A stretch of 64,000 nucleotides of DNA from Pseudomonas libanensis. GTDB taxonomy: Bacteria > Pseudomonadota > Gammaproteobacteria > Pseudomonadales > Pseudomonadaceae. How positions within the stretch are numbered: the stretch's first letter is position 1; every line of letters begins with the position of its first letter. The notes beneath the pieces are model-generated. The model was not told the origin of the DNA and ran no database searches. It worked only from the letters and a program-made list of their open reading frames with translations. Location of the stretch: contig NZ_JYLH01000012.1 of assembly GCF_001439685.1 (NCBI RefSeq), positions 1 to 64,000 on the forward strand, in the 5' to 3' direction. Positions 41,936 through 51,343 of the stretch are shown piece after piece. A program made the translations under genes and the position numbers.

Positions 41936-44596
41936 ATGACCTCGAATAACACAGCAAGACTCGACGATGATCCACAGGAAACCCGCGAATGGCTGGAGTC
42001 CATCGAATCGGTGTTGTCCACCGAAGGCCGCCCCCGCGCCCATTACCTGATCGACCAGTTGCTGGATTTCGACGTCGCGCGCCATGGCGACTTCTACGGG
42101 CGGGTCACCACCCCCTACGTCAACAGCATCCCGGTCGAACGCCAACTGCCCTACCCCGGCAACCTGGATATCGAGCGTCGCACCAATGCGTTTATCCGCT
42201 GGAACGCCATGGCGATGGTCTTGCGCGCAGGCAAACACTCAGGTGTAGGTGGGCATATCGCCACCTACGCATCAGCGGCGGTGTTGTATGACGTCGGCTT
42301 CGATCATTTTTTCCGTGGCCGAACCGACACCTTCGACGGCGACCTGGTGTACATCCAGGGCCACTCCTCCCCAGGCATCTACGGCCGCGCTTACCTGGAA
42401 GGCCGCATCAGCGAAGCCCAACTCGACAACTTCCGTCGCGAGGCCGGCGGCGAGGGATTGTCGTCCTACCCTCACCCACGGCTGATGCCCGATTTCTGGC
42501 AATTTCCCACTGTGTCCATGGGCCTTGGGCCGATTACCGCCGCGTACCAGGCGCGGTTCATGCGCTACCTGGAATTTCGCGCCCTCAAGCAACACCAGGG
42601 CCGCAAGGTCTGGGCCTTCCTCGGCGACGGCGAAATGGACCAGCCGGAATCCCTGGCCGCCATCTCCCTGGCAGGCCGCGAAAAACTCGACAACCTGATC
42701 TTCGTCGTCAACTGCAACCTGCAACGCCTGGATGGCCCGGTGCGCGGCAACGCCAAGGTAATCCAGGAGTTCGAGAGCCTGTATCGCGCCGCCGGTTGGA
42801 ATGTGATCAAGGTGATCTGGGGAGGCGGTTGGGACGCACTGCTGGAGAAGGACCAGAGCGGACTGCTGCGCCAACGCATGATGGAGTGCGTGGACGGCGA
42901 CTATCAGAACTACAAATCCCAGAACGGCGCTTATGTGCGTGAACACTTCTTTGGTAAATACCCGGAGTTGCTGGCGCTGGTTGCGGACATGTCCGACGAC
43001 GATATCTGGAAACTCTCACGGGGCGGGCATGACCCGGACAAGGTCTACAACGCCTACGCCGCCGCCGTGCGCCACAAGGGCCAGCCCACGGTGATCCTGG
43101 CCAAGACCGTGAAGGGTTTTGGCATGGGTGAAGCCGGCGAAGGCCAGAACATCAACCATCAGTTGAAGAAGATGGGCGCCGACGCGGTAAAAGCCTTTCG
43201 CGACCGCTTCGGCCTGGAAGTCGCCGATGACCGGCTCGACGAAATCCCTTACCTCAAACCCGCCACCGACAGCGAAGAAGCTCGCTACTTCGCCGCAAGA
43301 CGCCAAGCCCTGGGCGGCTATATACCGGCGCGCCACTCGGCCGTCGCGCCGTTGCAGATCCCCGAACTGAGCGCGTTCGCCACCCAACTCAAAGACACCG
43401 GCGAGCGTGCCATCTCCACCACCATGGCCTTTGTGCGCATCCTCGGCACCCTGCTCAAGGACCCGCACCTGGGCAAGCTGATCGTGCCCATCGTGCCGGA
43501 TGAGTCGCGCACCTTCGGCATGGAAAGCCTGTTTCGCCAGATCGGCATTCACTCCGCCGTCGGGCAGCTTTATACCCCACAGGACGCTGGGCAATTGAGC
43601 TACTACAAGGAGAGCAAGGACGGACAGATCATGCAGGAAGGGCTGAATGAATCCGGCGCCATTTCTTCGTGGATCGCGGCGAGTACGTCCTACAGCAATC
43701 ATGGCCTGATGACTGTGCCGTTCTACATTTTCTATTCGATGTTCGGCTTCCAGCGCGTTGGCGACCTGGCCTGGGCCGCGGGTGATGCCCGTGCGCGCGG
43801 CTTCCTGCTGGGGGCCACGGCCGGGCGCACCACGCTGATGGGCGAAGGCTTGCAGCACGACGACGGGCACAGTCATATCCTCGCGTCGGTGATTCCGTGC
43901 TGCGTGGCGTATGACCCGACGTTTGCCTACGAGCTGGCGGTGATTATTCGCGAGGGCATGCGGCGCATGTATGTCGAGCAAGAGGACATCTATTACTACA
44001 TCACCCTGCTCAACGAAAACTACCCGCACCCGGCGATGCCCGAAGGCGTTGAAGAGGCAATCCTCAAGGGCATGTATCCGCTGAGCACCCACCCGCAAGC
44101 GCAGGTGCAACTGATGGGCAGCGGCTCGATCTTGCGCGAAGTGATCGCCGCAGCCGAGCTGCTCGCCAAGGATTTTGCCGTGCACAGCGATGTCTGGAGC
44201 GTCACCAGTCTGACCGAGCTGCGTCGTGACGGGCACGCCGCCGAACGCTGGAACCTGCTGCACCCGCAAAGCGAGCCGCGCCAGAGCTACGTCGAAGCCT
44301 GCCTCGCCGGGAGAACCGGAGCGGTGGTGGTGGCCACGGACTACATGAAGTTATTCGCCGACCAGATTCGCCCCTTCGTGCACGGCCGCCGTTTCGTCGC
44401 GCTGGGCACCGATGGGTTCGGGCAGTCGGATACCCGCGAAACATTGCGCGAGTTTTTCGAGGTCGACCGCCACTTCATTGTGCTGGCGGCCTTGAAAGCG
44501 TTGGCGGATGACGGTGTGATTGGCCGAGACAAAATCGCCCTGGCCATCAGCCGTTACGGGATCAACGTCGACAAGGTAGATCCCGTAGCCGTCTGA
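41936..44596 (+). CDS. pyruvate (2-oxoacid) dehydrogenase E1 component, homodimeric AceE type
   Basis: An 886-residue thiamine-diphosphate enzyme of full AceE length. GDGEMDQPESLAA with NLIFVVNCNLQRLDGPVRGN is the cofactor motif; QHDDGHSHI and PCCVAYDPTFAYELAVI lie in the second half. The ATG at 41936 with TGGAGC is used; a longer upstream frame runs through the MarR gene and operator and is spurious. No E2 or E3 gene follows, so this is probably a paralogue of the main aceE, like the MdeB 2-oxobutyrate dehydrogenase of P. putida (inference). It is under a divergent MarR regulator. Confidence 0.93.
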   Translation: MTSNNTARLDDDPQETREWLESIESVLSTEGRPRAHYLIDQLLDFDVARHGDFYGRVTTPYVNSIPVERQLPYPGNLDIERRTNAFIRWNAMAMVLRAGKHSGVGGHIATYASAAVLYDVGFDHFFRGRTDTFDGDLVYIQGHSSPGIYGRAYLEGRISEAQLDNFRREAGGEGLSSYPHPRLMPDFWQFPTVSMGLGPITAAYQARFMRYLEFRALKQHQGRKVWAFLGDGEMDQPESLAAISLAGREKLDNLIFVVNCNLQRLDGPVRGNAKVIQEFESLYRAAGWNVIKVIWGGGWDALLEKDQSGLLRQRMMECVDGDYQNYKSQNGAYVREHFFGKYPELLALVADMSDDDIWKLSRGGHDPDKVYNAYAAAVRHKGQPTVILAKTVKGFGMGEAGEGQNINHQLKKMGADAVKAFRDRFGLEVADDRLDEIPYLKPATDSEEARYFAARRQALGGYIPARHSAVAPLQIPELSAFATQLKDTGERAISTTMAFVRILGTLLKDPHLGKLIVPIVPDESRTFGMESLFRQIGIHSAVGQLYTPQDAGQLSYYKESKDGQIMQEGLNESGAISSWIAASTSYSNHGLMTVPFYIFYSMFGFQRVGDLAWAAGDARARGFLLGATAGRTTLMGEGLQHDDGHSHILASVIPCCVAYDPTFAYELAVIIREGMRRMYVEQEDIYYYITLLNENYPHPAMPEGVEEAILKGMYPLSTHPQAQVQLMGSGSILREVIAAAELLAKDFAVHSDVWSVTSLTELRRDGHAAERWNLLHPQSEPRQSYVEACLAGRTGAVVVATDYMKLFADQIRPFVHGRRFVALGTDGFGQSDTRETLREFFEVDRHFIVLAALKALADDGVIGRDKIALAISRYGINVDKVDPVAV

Positions 44597-44597
44597 G

Positions 44598-45410
44598 TCA
44601 CTGTGGCAGGGGCGGAATAACCTCTGTTGGCGCCGGCAGACTGGGATTGATTGGCGCCGGCGCCGGCTCCGTTGCTGGCATTGGAGTCGGGGCCGGCTCC
44701 GACGCAGGCTCTGGGTTCGGCGCGATCGGCGCGGCCTCAGGTGGCGGCGCAAGCGGTTGCGCGGCGGCAGGCTGCGGTGTGTCCTGCGGCGCCTCGACCT
44801 TCTCGGCTACCGGCGCAGCCTTGGGTTCGGGCATGCCCAGGTCAGCCTTGGGCTTTTCGGGAATATGCTCGGCCTGTTTCACCTCCTGGGGCAGAAACAC
44901 ATCCACCAGGGCGAAGTACCGCTCGTAGAACTTCGGCGCCGAGACGGTCTCGCTCGCCACCTTCACCATCGAGTCATCGGTGGAGCCAATCGGCATCGAC
45001 ACCGAGCCCAGTACACCCACGCCCAGGCTGGCGGAGTTGTTGACCTTCTTCAACGCATAGCGATCCTGCAAGGCATTGGCAAACATCGTCGAGTGATTGC
45101 TGCCCTTGCCATCTGCGGCACACACCACATTGAAGCTGATCTGCAGGTGGGTCTCGCCGGTCTGCTGGAAACTCTTGTTGCCGGCCACCAGCTTCGGATC
45201 GCTGCTGGTGATGATGTAACCCTGGCTCAGCAACGCACGGCGCGCCGCTTCACAGGCGGCCACGTCGCTGACCGGGTAATCACGGGAAAACGTACCGGAG
45301 TCATCGAAATTCTCGTGTTCATAGATAGCGGTCTTGGGTGACGAGCAACCCGCTGCGCCCGCCAGCACCAGCGCCAACCCGAGGCTGCGCAAGTGAAATG
45401 ATGTCGACAT
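44598..45410 (-). CDS. DUF2242-type lipoprotein with a Pro/Ala-rich tail
   Basis: A 270-residue lipoprotein. The signal peptide ends LVLAGAAGCSS, giving Cys22 as the lipidated residue. A globular domain (about 25-180, with YEHENFDDSGTFSRDYP) matches what I recall as DUF2242. The last 90 residues are a low-complexity Pro/Ala/Glu repeat (PNPEPASEPAPTPMPATEP), likely an extended envelope-spanning linker. The stop is only one base past that of the converging E1 gene. The function is unknown. Confidence 0.82.
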   Translation of the reverse strand: MSTSFHLRSLGLALVLAGAAGCSSPKTAIYEHENFDDSGTFSRDYPVSDVAACEAARRALLSQGYIITSSDPKLVAGNKSFQQTGETHLQISFNVVCAADGKGSNHSTMFANALQDRYALKKVNNSASLGVGVLGSVSMPIGSTDDSMVKVASETVSAPKFYERYFALVDVFLPQEVKQAEHIPEKPKADLGMPEPKAAPVAEKVEAPQDTPQPAAAQPLAPPPEAAPIAPNPEPASEPAPTPMPATEPAPAPINPSLPAPTEVIPPLPQ

Positions 45411-45499
45411 TGAAAATCCTGAGGAAAACGGTCCGGACGGTATTGTGCAACAGAACGAGCCTTGGAGGCGCGCATTCCTGTCGGCAAAACGTCACAGGC

Positions 45500-46399
45500 T
45501 TAGGGAACCGCGCCGGTAGGAAAAAGCCCGGCACACATATGGTCGATGAATACCCGCAGTTTGGCCGAGGCATGGCGACTGGCCGGCCACAACAACCAGA
45601 AACTGCCGCGGTGCTCGAGATGCTCGTCCAGCACTCGCTGCAATTGCCCTTTGCTTACCGCCTGGTTGACCATGTAGTCCGGCAAGCATGCAATACCGAG
45701 ACCTTCCTGCACCACATGATAGAGCGACTCGATGGTGGTACTGACCAATGGCGTGCGCAGGCTCGGCTCCGTTGATCCCGGAACATGGCGCAGGGGCCAG
45801 GGCTCCAGCTTGCCGGTGGCGCAGAATTTATGCCGCAGGCAGGCGTGGTGATTCAGGTGTTGCGGCTGACTTGGAATGCCGTGCTGCTCAAAGTAGCCGG
45901 GCGTGCCGACGAGGACCAATTGGTAGTGCCCCAGATGGCGCGCCATCAAGCGTGAATCTTCCGGCTTGCCGGTGCGAATCACCACATCGAAGCCCTCTTC
46001 GATCACGTCCACCATGCGATCGGAAAAATCCACGTCCAACTCGATTTCCGGGTAGGCACGCATAAAGTTGCTGATCACCGGCATCAACAAACCACGCACC
46101 TGGGGCACGCTGATACGCAACTTACCCCGAGGCGTGGCGCTGGCCTGGGTCAACTCCTGTTCCGCCGCCTCCACTTCCGCCAGGATGCGTCGCGAGCGCT
46201 CCAGGAACAGCGCGCCCTCACTGGTCAGGGTGATACTGCGGGTGCTGCGATGAAACAGCCTGACGCCCAGGCGCTCTTCCATCCGCGCGATGCTTTTGCC
46301 TACCGCCGAGGATGACACACCCAATATCCGGCCCGCCGCGGTGAAGCTGCGGGTGTCCGCGACCTGTACGAATACCGAGAGACTGCCCAGGGTGTCCAT
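45500..46399 (-). CDS. LysR-family regulator of the adjacent MFS gene
   Basis: A 299-residue regulator beginning MDTLGSLSVFVQVADTRSF. The helix-turn-helix includes GVSSSAVGKSIARMEERLGVRLFHRSTRSITLT. It belongs to the common LysR branch that controls a divergent drug-type transporter. The MFS gene starts 116 bases away on the other strand. A 100-codon upstream extension of the frame is not family-like. Confidence 0.92.
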   Translation of the reverse strand: MDTLGSLSVFVQVADTRSFTAAGRILGVSSSAVGKSIARMEERLGVRLFHRSTRSITLTSEGALFLERSRRILAEVEAAEQELTQASATPRGKLRISVPQVRGLLMPVISNFMRAYPEIELDVDFSDRMVDVIEEGFDVVIRTGKPEDSRLMARHLGHYQLVLVGTPGYFEQHGIPSQPQHLNHHACLRHKFCATGKLEPWPLRHVPGSTEPSLRTPLVSTTIESLYHVVQEGLGIACLPDYMVNQAVSKGQLQRVLDEHLEHRGSFWLLWPASRHASAKLRVFIDHMCAGLFPTGAVP

Positions 46400-46514
46400 G
46401 GTGATGCCTTGGATGATTGAGGACAAAAACGTCCGATAAGTTAGGAACCTTAGCCTGTTTTTCCGCACGCCGCAGCCCCCTACCCTGTCTCCTTGCCCCT
46501 TCAAGGAGAACCCC

Positions 46515-47696
46515 ATGAACGACAGCCCTTTATTGGCCGGTACTGCCCCCCAGCATGAAGCCCTCCCCCTGGCAGGCTTGCTGGCCCTGGCCTCGGCTGG
46601 CTTTATCACCATTCTTACCGAGGCGATGCCCGCCGGATTGCTGCCGCAAATGAGTGCAGGTCTGGGCGTGTCCCAGGCCCTGGTCGGGCAGCTGGTCACG
46701 CTCTACGCCCTCGGTTCGTTACTCGCGGCCATCCCCCTGACGCTACTGACCCGAGGCTGGCGCAGACGTCCCCTGCTATTGATTGCCATTGGCGGCTTTG
46801 CCTTGGTCAACAGTGTTACCGCGTTTTCCAGCCACTATGGCCTGACCTTGATCGCACGCTTTTTCGCGGGTGTGTTCGCTGGGCTGCTGTGGGCACTGCT
46901 GGCGGGTTATGCCAGCCGCATGGTTGCGCCTCACCTGCAGGGCCGGGCGATTGCCGTGGCCATGCTGGGCGCGCCGCTGGCCTTGTCACTTGGTGTACCT
47001 GCCGGCACGTTGCTGGGTACGCTGGTCGGTTGGCGCACCAGCTTCGCCATCATGACCGGCCTGACCCTGTTGCTGCTGGTATGGGCGCGCTGGCAACTGC
47101 CGGACTTCGCCGGTGAACCGGCAAGCAAGCGCTTGGGCTTGCATAAGGTACTGACCTTACCGGGCATTTGTCCGGTGCTGTGGGTGACCCTAACCTACGT
47201 GTTGGCCCACAACATCCTCTACACCTACATCGCGCCGCTCCTGGTGCCGGCCGGGATTGGCGGCGACATCGACAGGGTATTGCTCGTGTTCGGCTTGATG
47301 GCCCTGTTGAGCATCTGGCTGGTAGGCATCTGGATTGACCGGCACCTACGGCTACTGACCCTCATCAGTTGTGCGATGTTTGCCGTGGCCGCCTTGCTGC
47401 TTGGCCTCTGGATCAGCTCGCCAATCAGCCTCTACATCAGCGTGGCGTTGTGGGGCCTGGCGTTCGGTGGCCTCGCGGCCCTGTTGCAAACCGCCCTGGC
47501 CAAGTCGGCGGGCCACTCGGCCGATGCCGCGCAATCAATGCTGGTCACAGTGTGGAACCTGGGCATTGCCGGGGGAGGATTGGCAGGTGGTTTATTGCTG
47601 CAAAGCTTCGGTGTCGAGGTATTCCCCTGGGCAGTTTTAGGCCTGATGGCGCTGGCGGTGGGCGCAATCCTGAGTAAGACAAAGCCCGTACGATGA
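46515..47696 (+). CDS. MFS efflux transporter (DHA1/AraJ-like)
   Basis: A 393-residue, 12-helix major-facilitator protein. GQLVTLYALGSLLAAIPLTLLTRGWRRRP is the helix 2-3 signature with the cytoplasmic basic loop, and RFFAGVFAGLLWALLAGYASRMV helix 4. AAGG precedes the ATG. Such carriers export sugars, arabinose derivatives or drugs; the substrate here is unknown. The divergent LysR gene is the likely regulator. Confidence 0.9.
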   Translation: MNDSPLLAGTAPQHEALPLAGLLALASAGFITILTEAMPAGLLPQMSAGLGVSQALVGQLVTLYALGSLLAAIPLTLLTRGWRRRPLLLIAIGGFALVNSVTAFSSHYGLTLIARFFAGVFAGLLWALLAGYASRMVAPHLQGRAIAVAMLGAPLALSLGVPAGTLLGTLVGWRTSFAIMTGLTLLLLVWARWQLPDFAGEPASKRLGLHKVLTLPGICPVLWVTLTYVLAHNILYTYIAPLLVPAGIGGDIDRVLLVFGLMALLSIWLVGIWIDRHLRLLTLISCAMFAVAALLLGLWISSPISLYISVALWGLAFGGLAALLQTALAKSAGHSADAAQSMLVTVWNLGIAGGGLAGGLLLQSFGVEVFPWAVLGLMALAVGAILSKTKPVR

Positions 47697-47813
47697 CAAG
47701 TTTGTTTACAACTTATTCATCAGCTTCCTATCATCCCCCTGGGTGCGTCGCTGCATAAAGTACGGCGCAGGTTAAAAGCCAAGCATTGGTCGGGCCGCCA
47801 ATGGAGATTTGTC

Positions 47814-49157
47814 GTGCCTGATAAACACCCTGCGATCCCTCGCCCTCAACGTCTGGCTGAGGGCGCGCTGTCTGCCCTTGAGCGCTTTTCCCGTATCGAA
47901 GCCGTCAGCGGTATCGTCCTGCTGCTGGCGGCCATTGCGGCGCTGATCTGGGCCAACAGCCCCGCCGCGGCGACCTACGAGCACTTCTGGAACACCCCCA
48001 TCACCCTGGGGCTGGGCGACTACAGCGTCTCACGCTCCCTGCACTTTCTGGTCAATGACGGACTGATGACCATCTTCTTCCTGGTGGTCGGTGCCGAGAT
48101 CCGCCAGGAAATCAAGGACGGTGCCCTCGCCAACCTCAAGCTGGCTACCCTGCCGTTGGGCGCGGCGCTGGGCGGCGTGCTGATGCCGGCGCTCATCTAC
48201 ACCCTGCTCAACCACGGCACTGGCGCCGCGAGCGGCTGGGCCGTGCCCACCGCGACCGACATCGCCTTTGCCGTGGGCGTGCTGGCGTTGCTGGGCAAGT
48301 CGATTCCCAGTGGCGTGCGTATCCTGCTGCTGGCCCTGGCGATCATCGATGACATCGTGGCGATCCTGATCATCGCGATCTTCTTCACCGCCAGCCTGGA
48401 CTACATGGGTTTGGTGATTGCTACAGGCGGGCTGGCCCTGGTGCTGGTATTCCAGCGCATGGGCATCGGCAAGGCCGCGATCTATCTGCTGCCAGGCGCG
48501 ATTGTCTGGTTTGGCCTGCTCAAGACCGGCGTGCACCCTACCCTCGCCGGGGTCATCCTTGGCTTGATGACGCCGGTCAATTCCAAGCCCACCACTGAAC
48601 GTCCGCTGGAGACCATCGAACGCACGTTCAACGAACTGATGGAGCGCTTCTCGCACCCGGCACAAGGCCCACAGCAGGTTGCCCAGCCCCTCAAGCAACT
48701 GCGCGAAGCCCAGCGGGAAATATTGCCGCCGGTACAACGGGTGCAATCGGCACTGCACCCATGGGTAGCGTTCGGCGTGATGCCGCTGTTCGCGCTGGCC
48801 AATGCCGGAGTGAGCCTGGACGGTTTCAACCTGGATGACCCGTTGGCCCACGGTGTGTTCATCGGTGTCATCTTCGCCCTGGTGCTCGGCAAGCCGTTGG
48901 GCGTGATGCTGGCGAGCCTGGCCCTGGTCAAGCTCAATATCTGCAGGCTGCCCGATGGTGTGACCTGGACCGGGGTGGGCCTGGTCGGCCTGTTGGCGGG
49001 GATCGGTTTCACCATGTCGATCTTTATCTCTTCCCTGGCCTTCTCCGACCCGGCCCTGCTGTCGGCCGCCAAGCTGAGTGTATTGGCCGCTTCGACCCTG
49101 GCGGCGTTGATCGGCCTGACCTGGGGCAAGCTCAAGTTCGCCGGCAAGCCTACTTAA
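47814..49157 (+). CDS. nhaA: Na+/H+ antiporter NhaA
   Basis: A 447-residue inner-membrane antiporter exchanging Na+ for H+ at alkaline pH. VGAEIRQEIKDGAL, PTATDIAFAVGVLALLG and ALAIIDDIVAILIIAIFF, with the paired transport Asp (E. coli Asp163/164), are diagnostic. A GTG start follows GGAGAT. The protein is longer than E. coli NhaA (388) owing to an insert around VNSKPTTERPLETIERTFNE, found in many pseudomonads. A bidirectional terminator follows. Confidence 0.96.
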   Translation: MPDKHPAIPRPQRLAEGALSALERFSRIEAVSGIVLLLAAIAALIWANSPAAATYEHFWNTPITLGLGDYSVSRSLHFLVNDGLMTIFFLVVGAEIRQEIKDGALANLKLATLPLGAALGGVLMPALIYTLLNHGTGAASGWAVPTATDIAFAVGVLALLGKSIPSGVRILLLALAIIDDIVAILIIAIFFTASLDYMGLVIATGGLALVLVFQRMGIGKAAIYLLPGAIVWFGLLKTGVHPTLAGVILGLMTPVNSKPTTERPLETIERTFNELMERFSHPAQGPQQVAQPLKQLREAQREILPPVQRVQSALHPWVAFGVMPLFALANAGVSLDGFNLDDPLAHGVFIGVIFALVLGKPLGVMLASLALVKLNICRLPDGVTWTGVGLVGLLAGIGFTMSIFISSLAFSDPALLSAAKLSVLAASTLAALIGLTWGKLKFAGKPT

Positions 49158-49189
49158 GACAAGTTCAGCAGCGCTTTATCGAGGGACAA

Positions 49190-49225
49190 AAAAAGACCCC
49201 GGCCTTTTCAGGACGGGGTCTTTTT
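49190..49225. terminator. bidirectional terminator between nhaA and ppiD
   Basis: AAAAAGACCCCG and CGGGGTCTTTTT pair perfectly around a 12-base loop. A and T runs flank both sides, so it can end transcripts from both converging genes. Confidence 0.9.
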
Positions 49226-49238
49226 ATTCAGGCCGGCA

Positions 49239-51113
49239 TCAATACTTCTTGATGTCTGCCTGGGTTTCCAGCTGCTTGCGGTACGCCGCGAAGTCCTGCT
49301 GGCCGATACGGGAAGCGAGGAACCGACGGTATTGCGCCTTTTCTTCGTCCGTAGGTGCTGCCGCTTCGTTGACGCCGTTCAAGCGCACAATCACCAGGCT
49401 ACCATCGCGCAGGGTCACAGTGGTGAAGGTCGGCTTGTCCTTGGCCGCAGGCTTGGGCATACGGAACAGGGCTTGCAGCACGGCCGGGTCGATAGATTCC
49501 TGACCACGGGTCGCCGCTTCAGTGACCTTCCAGGCTTGGCCGTCAATCGGCTGGTCCAGCGCGGTCTTGCCATCGCGCAGGCTGGCGATCAACTCGTCGG
49601 CATGGGCTTTGGCAGCAGCGCTCGCGCGCTCCTTGGTCATCTGTGTGCGAATGGCCGCCTCGACCTTCTCGAGCGGCAGTTGGGCCGGCTTGAGATGCTC
49701 CTTGGCACGCAGCACGATGATGGTTTCAGGGTCCAGCTCGATGGCGCTGCTGTTGGCACCTTCATCCAGCACTTCCGGACTGAATGCGGCGGTGACCACG
49801 GCACGGTTGGCCGCGACGCCTTCGCCACCTTCGCGGCCAAACGGCGCGGAGGTATGGACGGTCAGTTTCAGGTCAGATGCTGGCTGGGCCAGGTCGGACG
49901 CCTCAAATGCCGCATCTTCCAATTGCTTGGTCGCTTCGACAAACCGCTGTTCTACCTGCTGGGTCTTGAGCTCGCGGGTCAGCTTGTCTTTCAGGCTGGC
50001 GAACGATGGCACCTCAGGTGCTTCAACGCCCAGCAACTTGATCAAGTGCCAACCGAAAGCACTGCGCACCGGCGCAGATACCTGGTCTTGCTTCAAGCCG
50101 TACAAGGCGGTTTCGAAGTCCGGATCGTAAACGCCCGGACCGGCAAAGCCCAGGTCGCCACCATTGTTGGCCGAACCTGGATCCTGGGAGAACTCCTTGG
50201 CCAGGGCTTCGAACTTCTCACCCTTGGCCAGGCGCGCCTGGATCTCTTCGATCTTGGCCTTGGCTTGCGCCTCGGTGACCTTGTCGTTGACTTCAATCAG
50301 GATGTGCGCGGCACGACGCTGTTCAGCGAGGTTGGCGGTTTCCTTCTCGTAGGCAGCCTGCAGCTCATCGTCCTTGACGGTGACCTGGTCGAAGAATGAC
50401 GATTTCTTCAGCTCCAGATAGTCGATGACCACCTGGTCCGGGGTCATGAACTCCTTGGCGTGCTGGTCGTAGTAAGCCTTGACCTCGTCATCGGTGAGTT
50501 TCACCGCCGCAGGGTCAGCCTTGATATTGACGGTGGCGAAATCGCGGGTCTGCTTTTCCAGACGGGCGAATGCCAGCACCTCGGCGTCGGTCACGAAACC
50601 GCTGCCGGCGATACCTGCACGAACCTGGCCGATCAGCATTTCCTGGGTCAGCATCTGACGGAATTGCATACGGCTGTAGCCCAGCTGACGGATCACCTGG
50701 TCAAAGCGTTCGGCGCTGAACTTGCCGTCCACCTGGAATTCCGGCGTCTGCAGGATCACCTGGTCCAATGCCGCTTCCGAGAAGCCGAACTTGGAATCAG
50801 CAGCGCCTTGCAGCAGCAGCTTGCGATCGATCAGGCCCTTGAGGGCCGCGTCGCGCAGCAGTTTTTCGTCCAGCAGGGAAGCGTCGAAATCCTTGCCCAG
50901 CTGTTGCATCAGCTGGCGCCGTTGCATGTCGACGGCCTGGCTCAATTCGGTCTGGGTGATTTCCTCACCGTTGACCTTGGCCACGTCCTGCTTGTTGTTA
51001 CCCGAAGCCTGGAAAATAGCCTCGATACCGGTGAACGCCATCAATGCGACGATGATCCCGATAATGGTCTTGGCAATCCAGCCTTGTGAATTGTCCCTGA
51101 TATTTTGCAGCAT
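49239..51113 (-). CDS. ppiD: periplasmic chaperone/peptidyl-prolyl isomerase PpiD
   Basis: A 624-residue, membrane-anchored folding factor at the SecYEG exit. The N-terminal anchor lies in WIAKTIIGIIVALMAFTGI. A SurA-like chaperone region follows (about 40-230), then a parvulin domain around 265-360 (RAAHILIEVNDKVTEAQAKA, FSQDPGSANNGGDLGFAGPG). The position next to hupB is conserved with enterobacteria. Length is normal. Confidence 0.96.
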   Translation of the reverse strand: MLQNIRDNSQGWIAKTIIGIIVALMAFTGIEAIFQASGNNKQDVAKVNGEEITQTELSQAVDMQRRQLMQQLGKDFDASLLDEKLLRDAALKGLIDRKLLLQGAADSKFGFSEAALDQVILQTPEFQVDGKFSAERFDQVIRQLGYSRMQFRQMLTQEMLIGQVRAGIAGSGFVTDAEVLAFARLEKQTRDFATVNIKADPAAVKLTDDEVKAYYDQHAKEFMTPDQVVIDYLELKKSSFFDQVTVKDDELQAAYEKETANLAEQRRAAHILIEVNDKVTEAQAKAKIEEIQARLAKGEKFEALAKEFSQDPGSANNGGDLGFAGPGVYDPDFETALYGLKQDQVSAPVRSAFGWHLIKLLGVEAPEVPSFASLKDKLTRELKTQQVEQRFVEATKQLEDAAFEASDLAQPASDLKLTVHTSAPFGREGGEGVAANRAVVTAAFSPEVLDEGANSSAIELDPETIIVLRAKEHLKPAQLPLEKVEAAIRTQMTKERASAAAKAHADELIASLRDGKTALDQPIDGQAWKVTEAATRGQESIDPAVLQALFRMPKPAAKDKPTFTTVTLRDGSLVIVRLNGVNEAAAPTDEEKAQYRRFLASRIGQQDFAAYRKQLETQADIKKY

Positions 51114-51183
51114 GCGTCCCCCAGAAACGGTTGAACTTCAAATTTAGGCAACCGTGGAGCGTGGGTAGAGTCCGGATAGAAGA

Positions 51184-51207
51184 AAGGCGCATCCGAGGAT
51201 GCGCCTT
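51184..51207 (-). terminator. hairpin ending the hupB transcript region
   Basis: AAGGCGCATCC and GGATGCGCCTT form an 11-base-pair stem; on the minus strand it is followed by TCTTCTATCC. It lies between the three-way-junction structure and ppiD. Confidence 0.75.
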
Positions 51208-51215
51208 CTCGTAAC

Positions 51216-51298
51216 TGGCGGAGCGGACGGGGGTTAGAACCCACACCCCCGGCATGGCGACCCAATGGATATGTGGGTCAACTGCCGCTCCGCTGCCA
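51216..51298 (-). ncRNA. three-way-junction RNA structure downstream of hupB (unassigned)
   Basis: An outer nine-base-pair stem (GCGGAGCGG 51218-51226 with CCGCTCCGC 51285-51293) encloses two perfect hairpins: CGGGGGT/ACCCCCG (51228-51251) and GACCCA/TGGGTC (51259-51279). On the minus strand the 76 bases 51291-51216 end in CCA and one loop contains GTTCTAAC, recalling a tRNA T-loop, but the D and anticodon arms do not fit a tRNA. It lies 45 bases past the hupB stop and before a terminator-like hairpin, so it is probably in the hupB 3' UTR or a separate small RNA. It may be a decayed tRNA. Confidence 0.5.
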
Positions 51299-51343
51299 GG
51301 CCAGACCTGCGTCTAACCCGGGTAGGTAAGGCAAGAACGAAGC

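Noticed and set aside
41936..44596. Naming the E1 paralogue mdeB
   Set aside because: No methionine gamma-lyase (mdeA) or Lrp-type mdeR is adjacent; the regulator here is MarR-type, so the substrate stays open.
51216..51291. A canonical tRNA on the minus strand
   Set aside because: Length (76), acceptor pairing and CCA fit, but no D-arm, no proper anticodon stem-loop and a one-base-shifted T-arm; the outer stem also extends beyond tRNA limits. Kept as an unassigned structured RNA.
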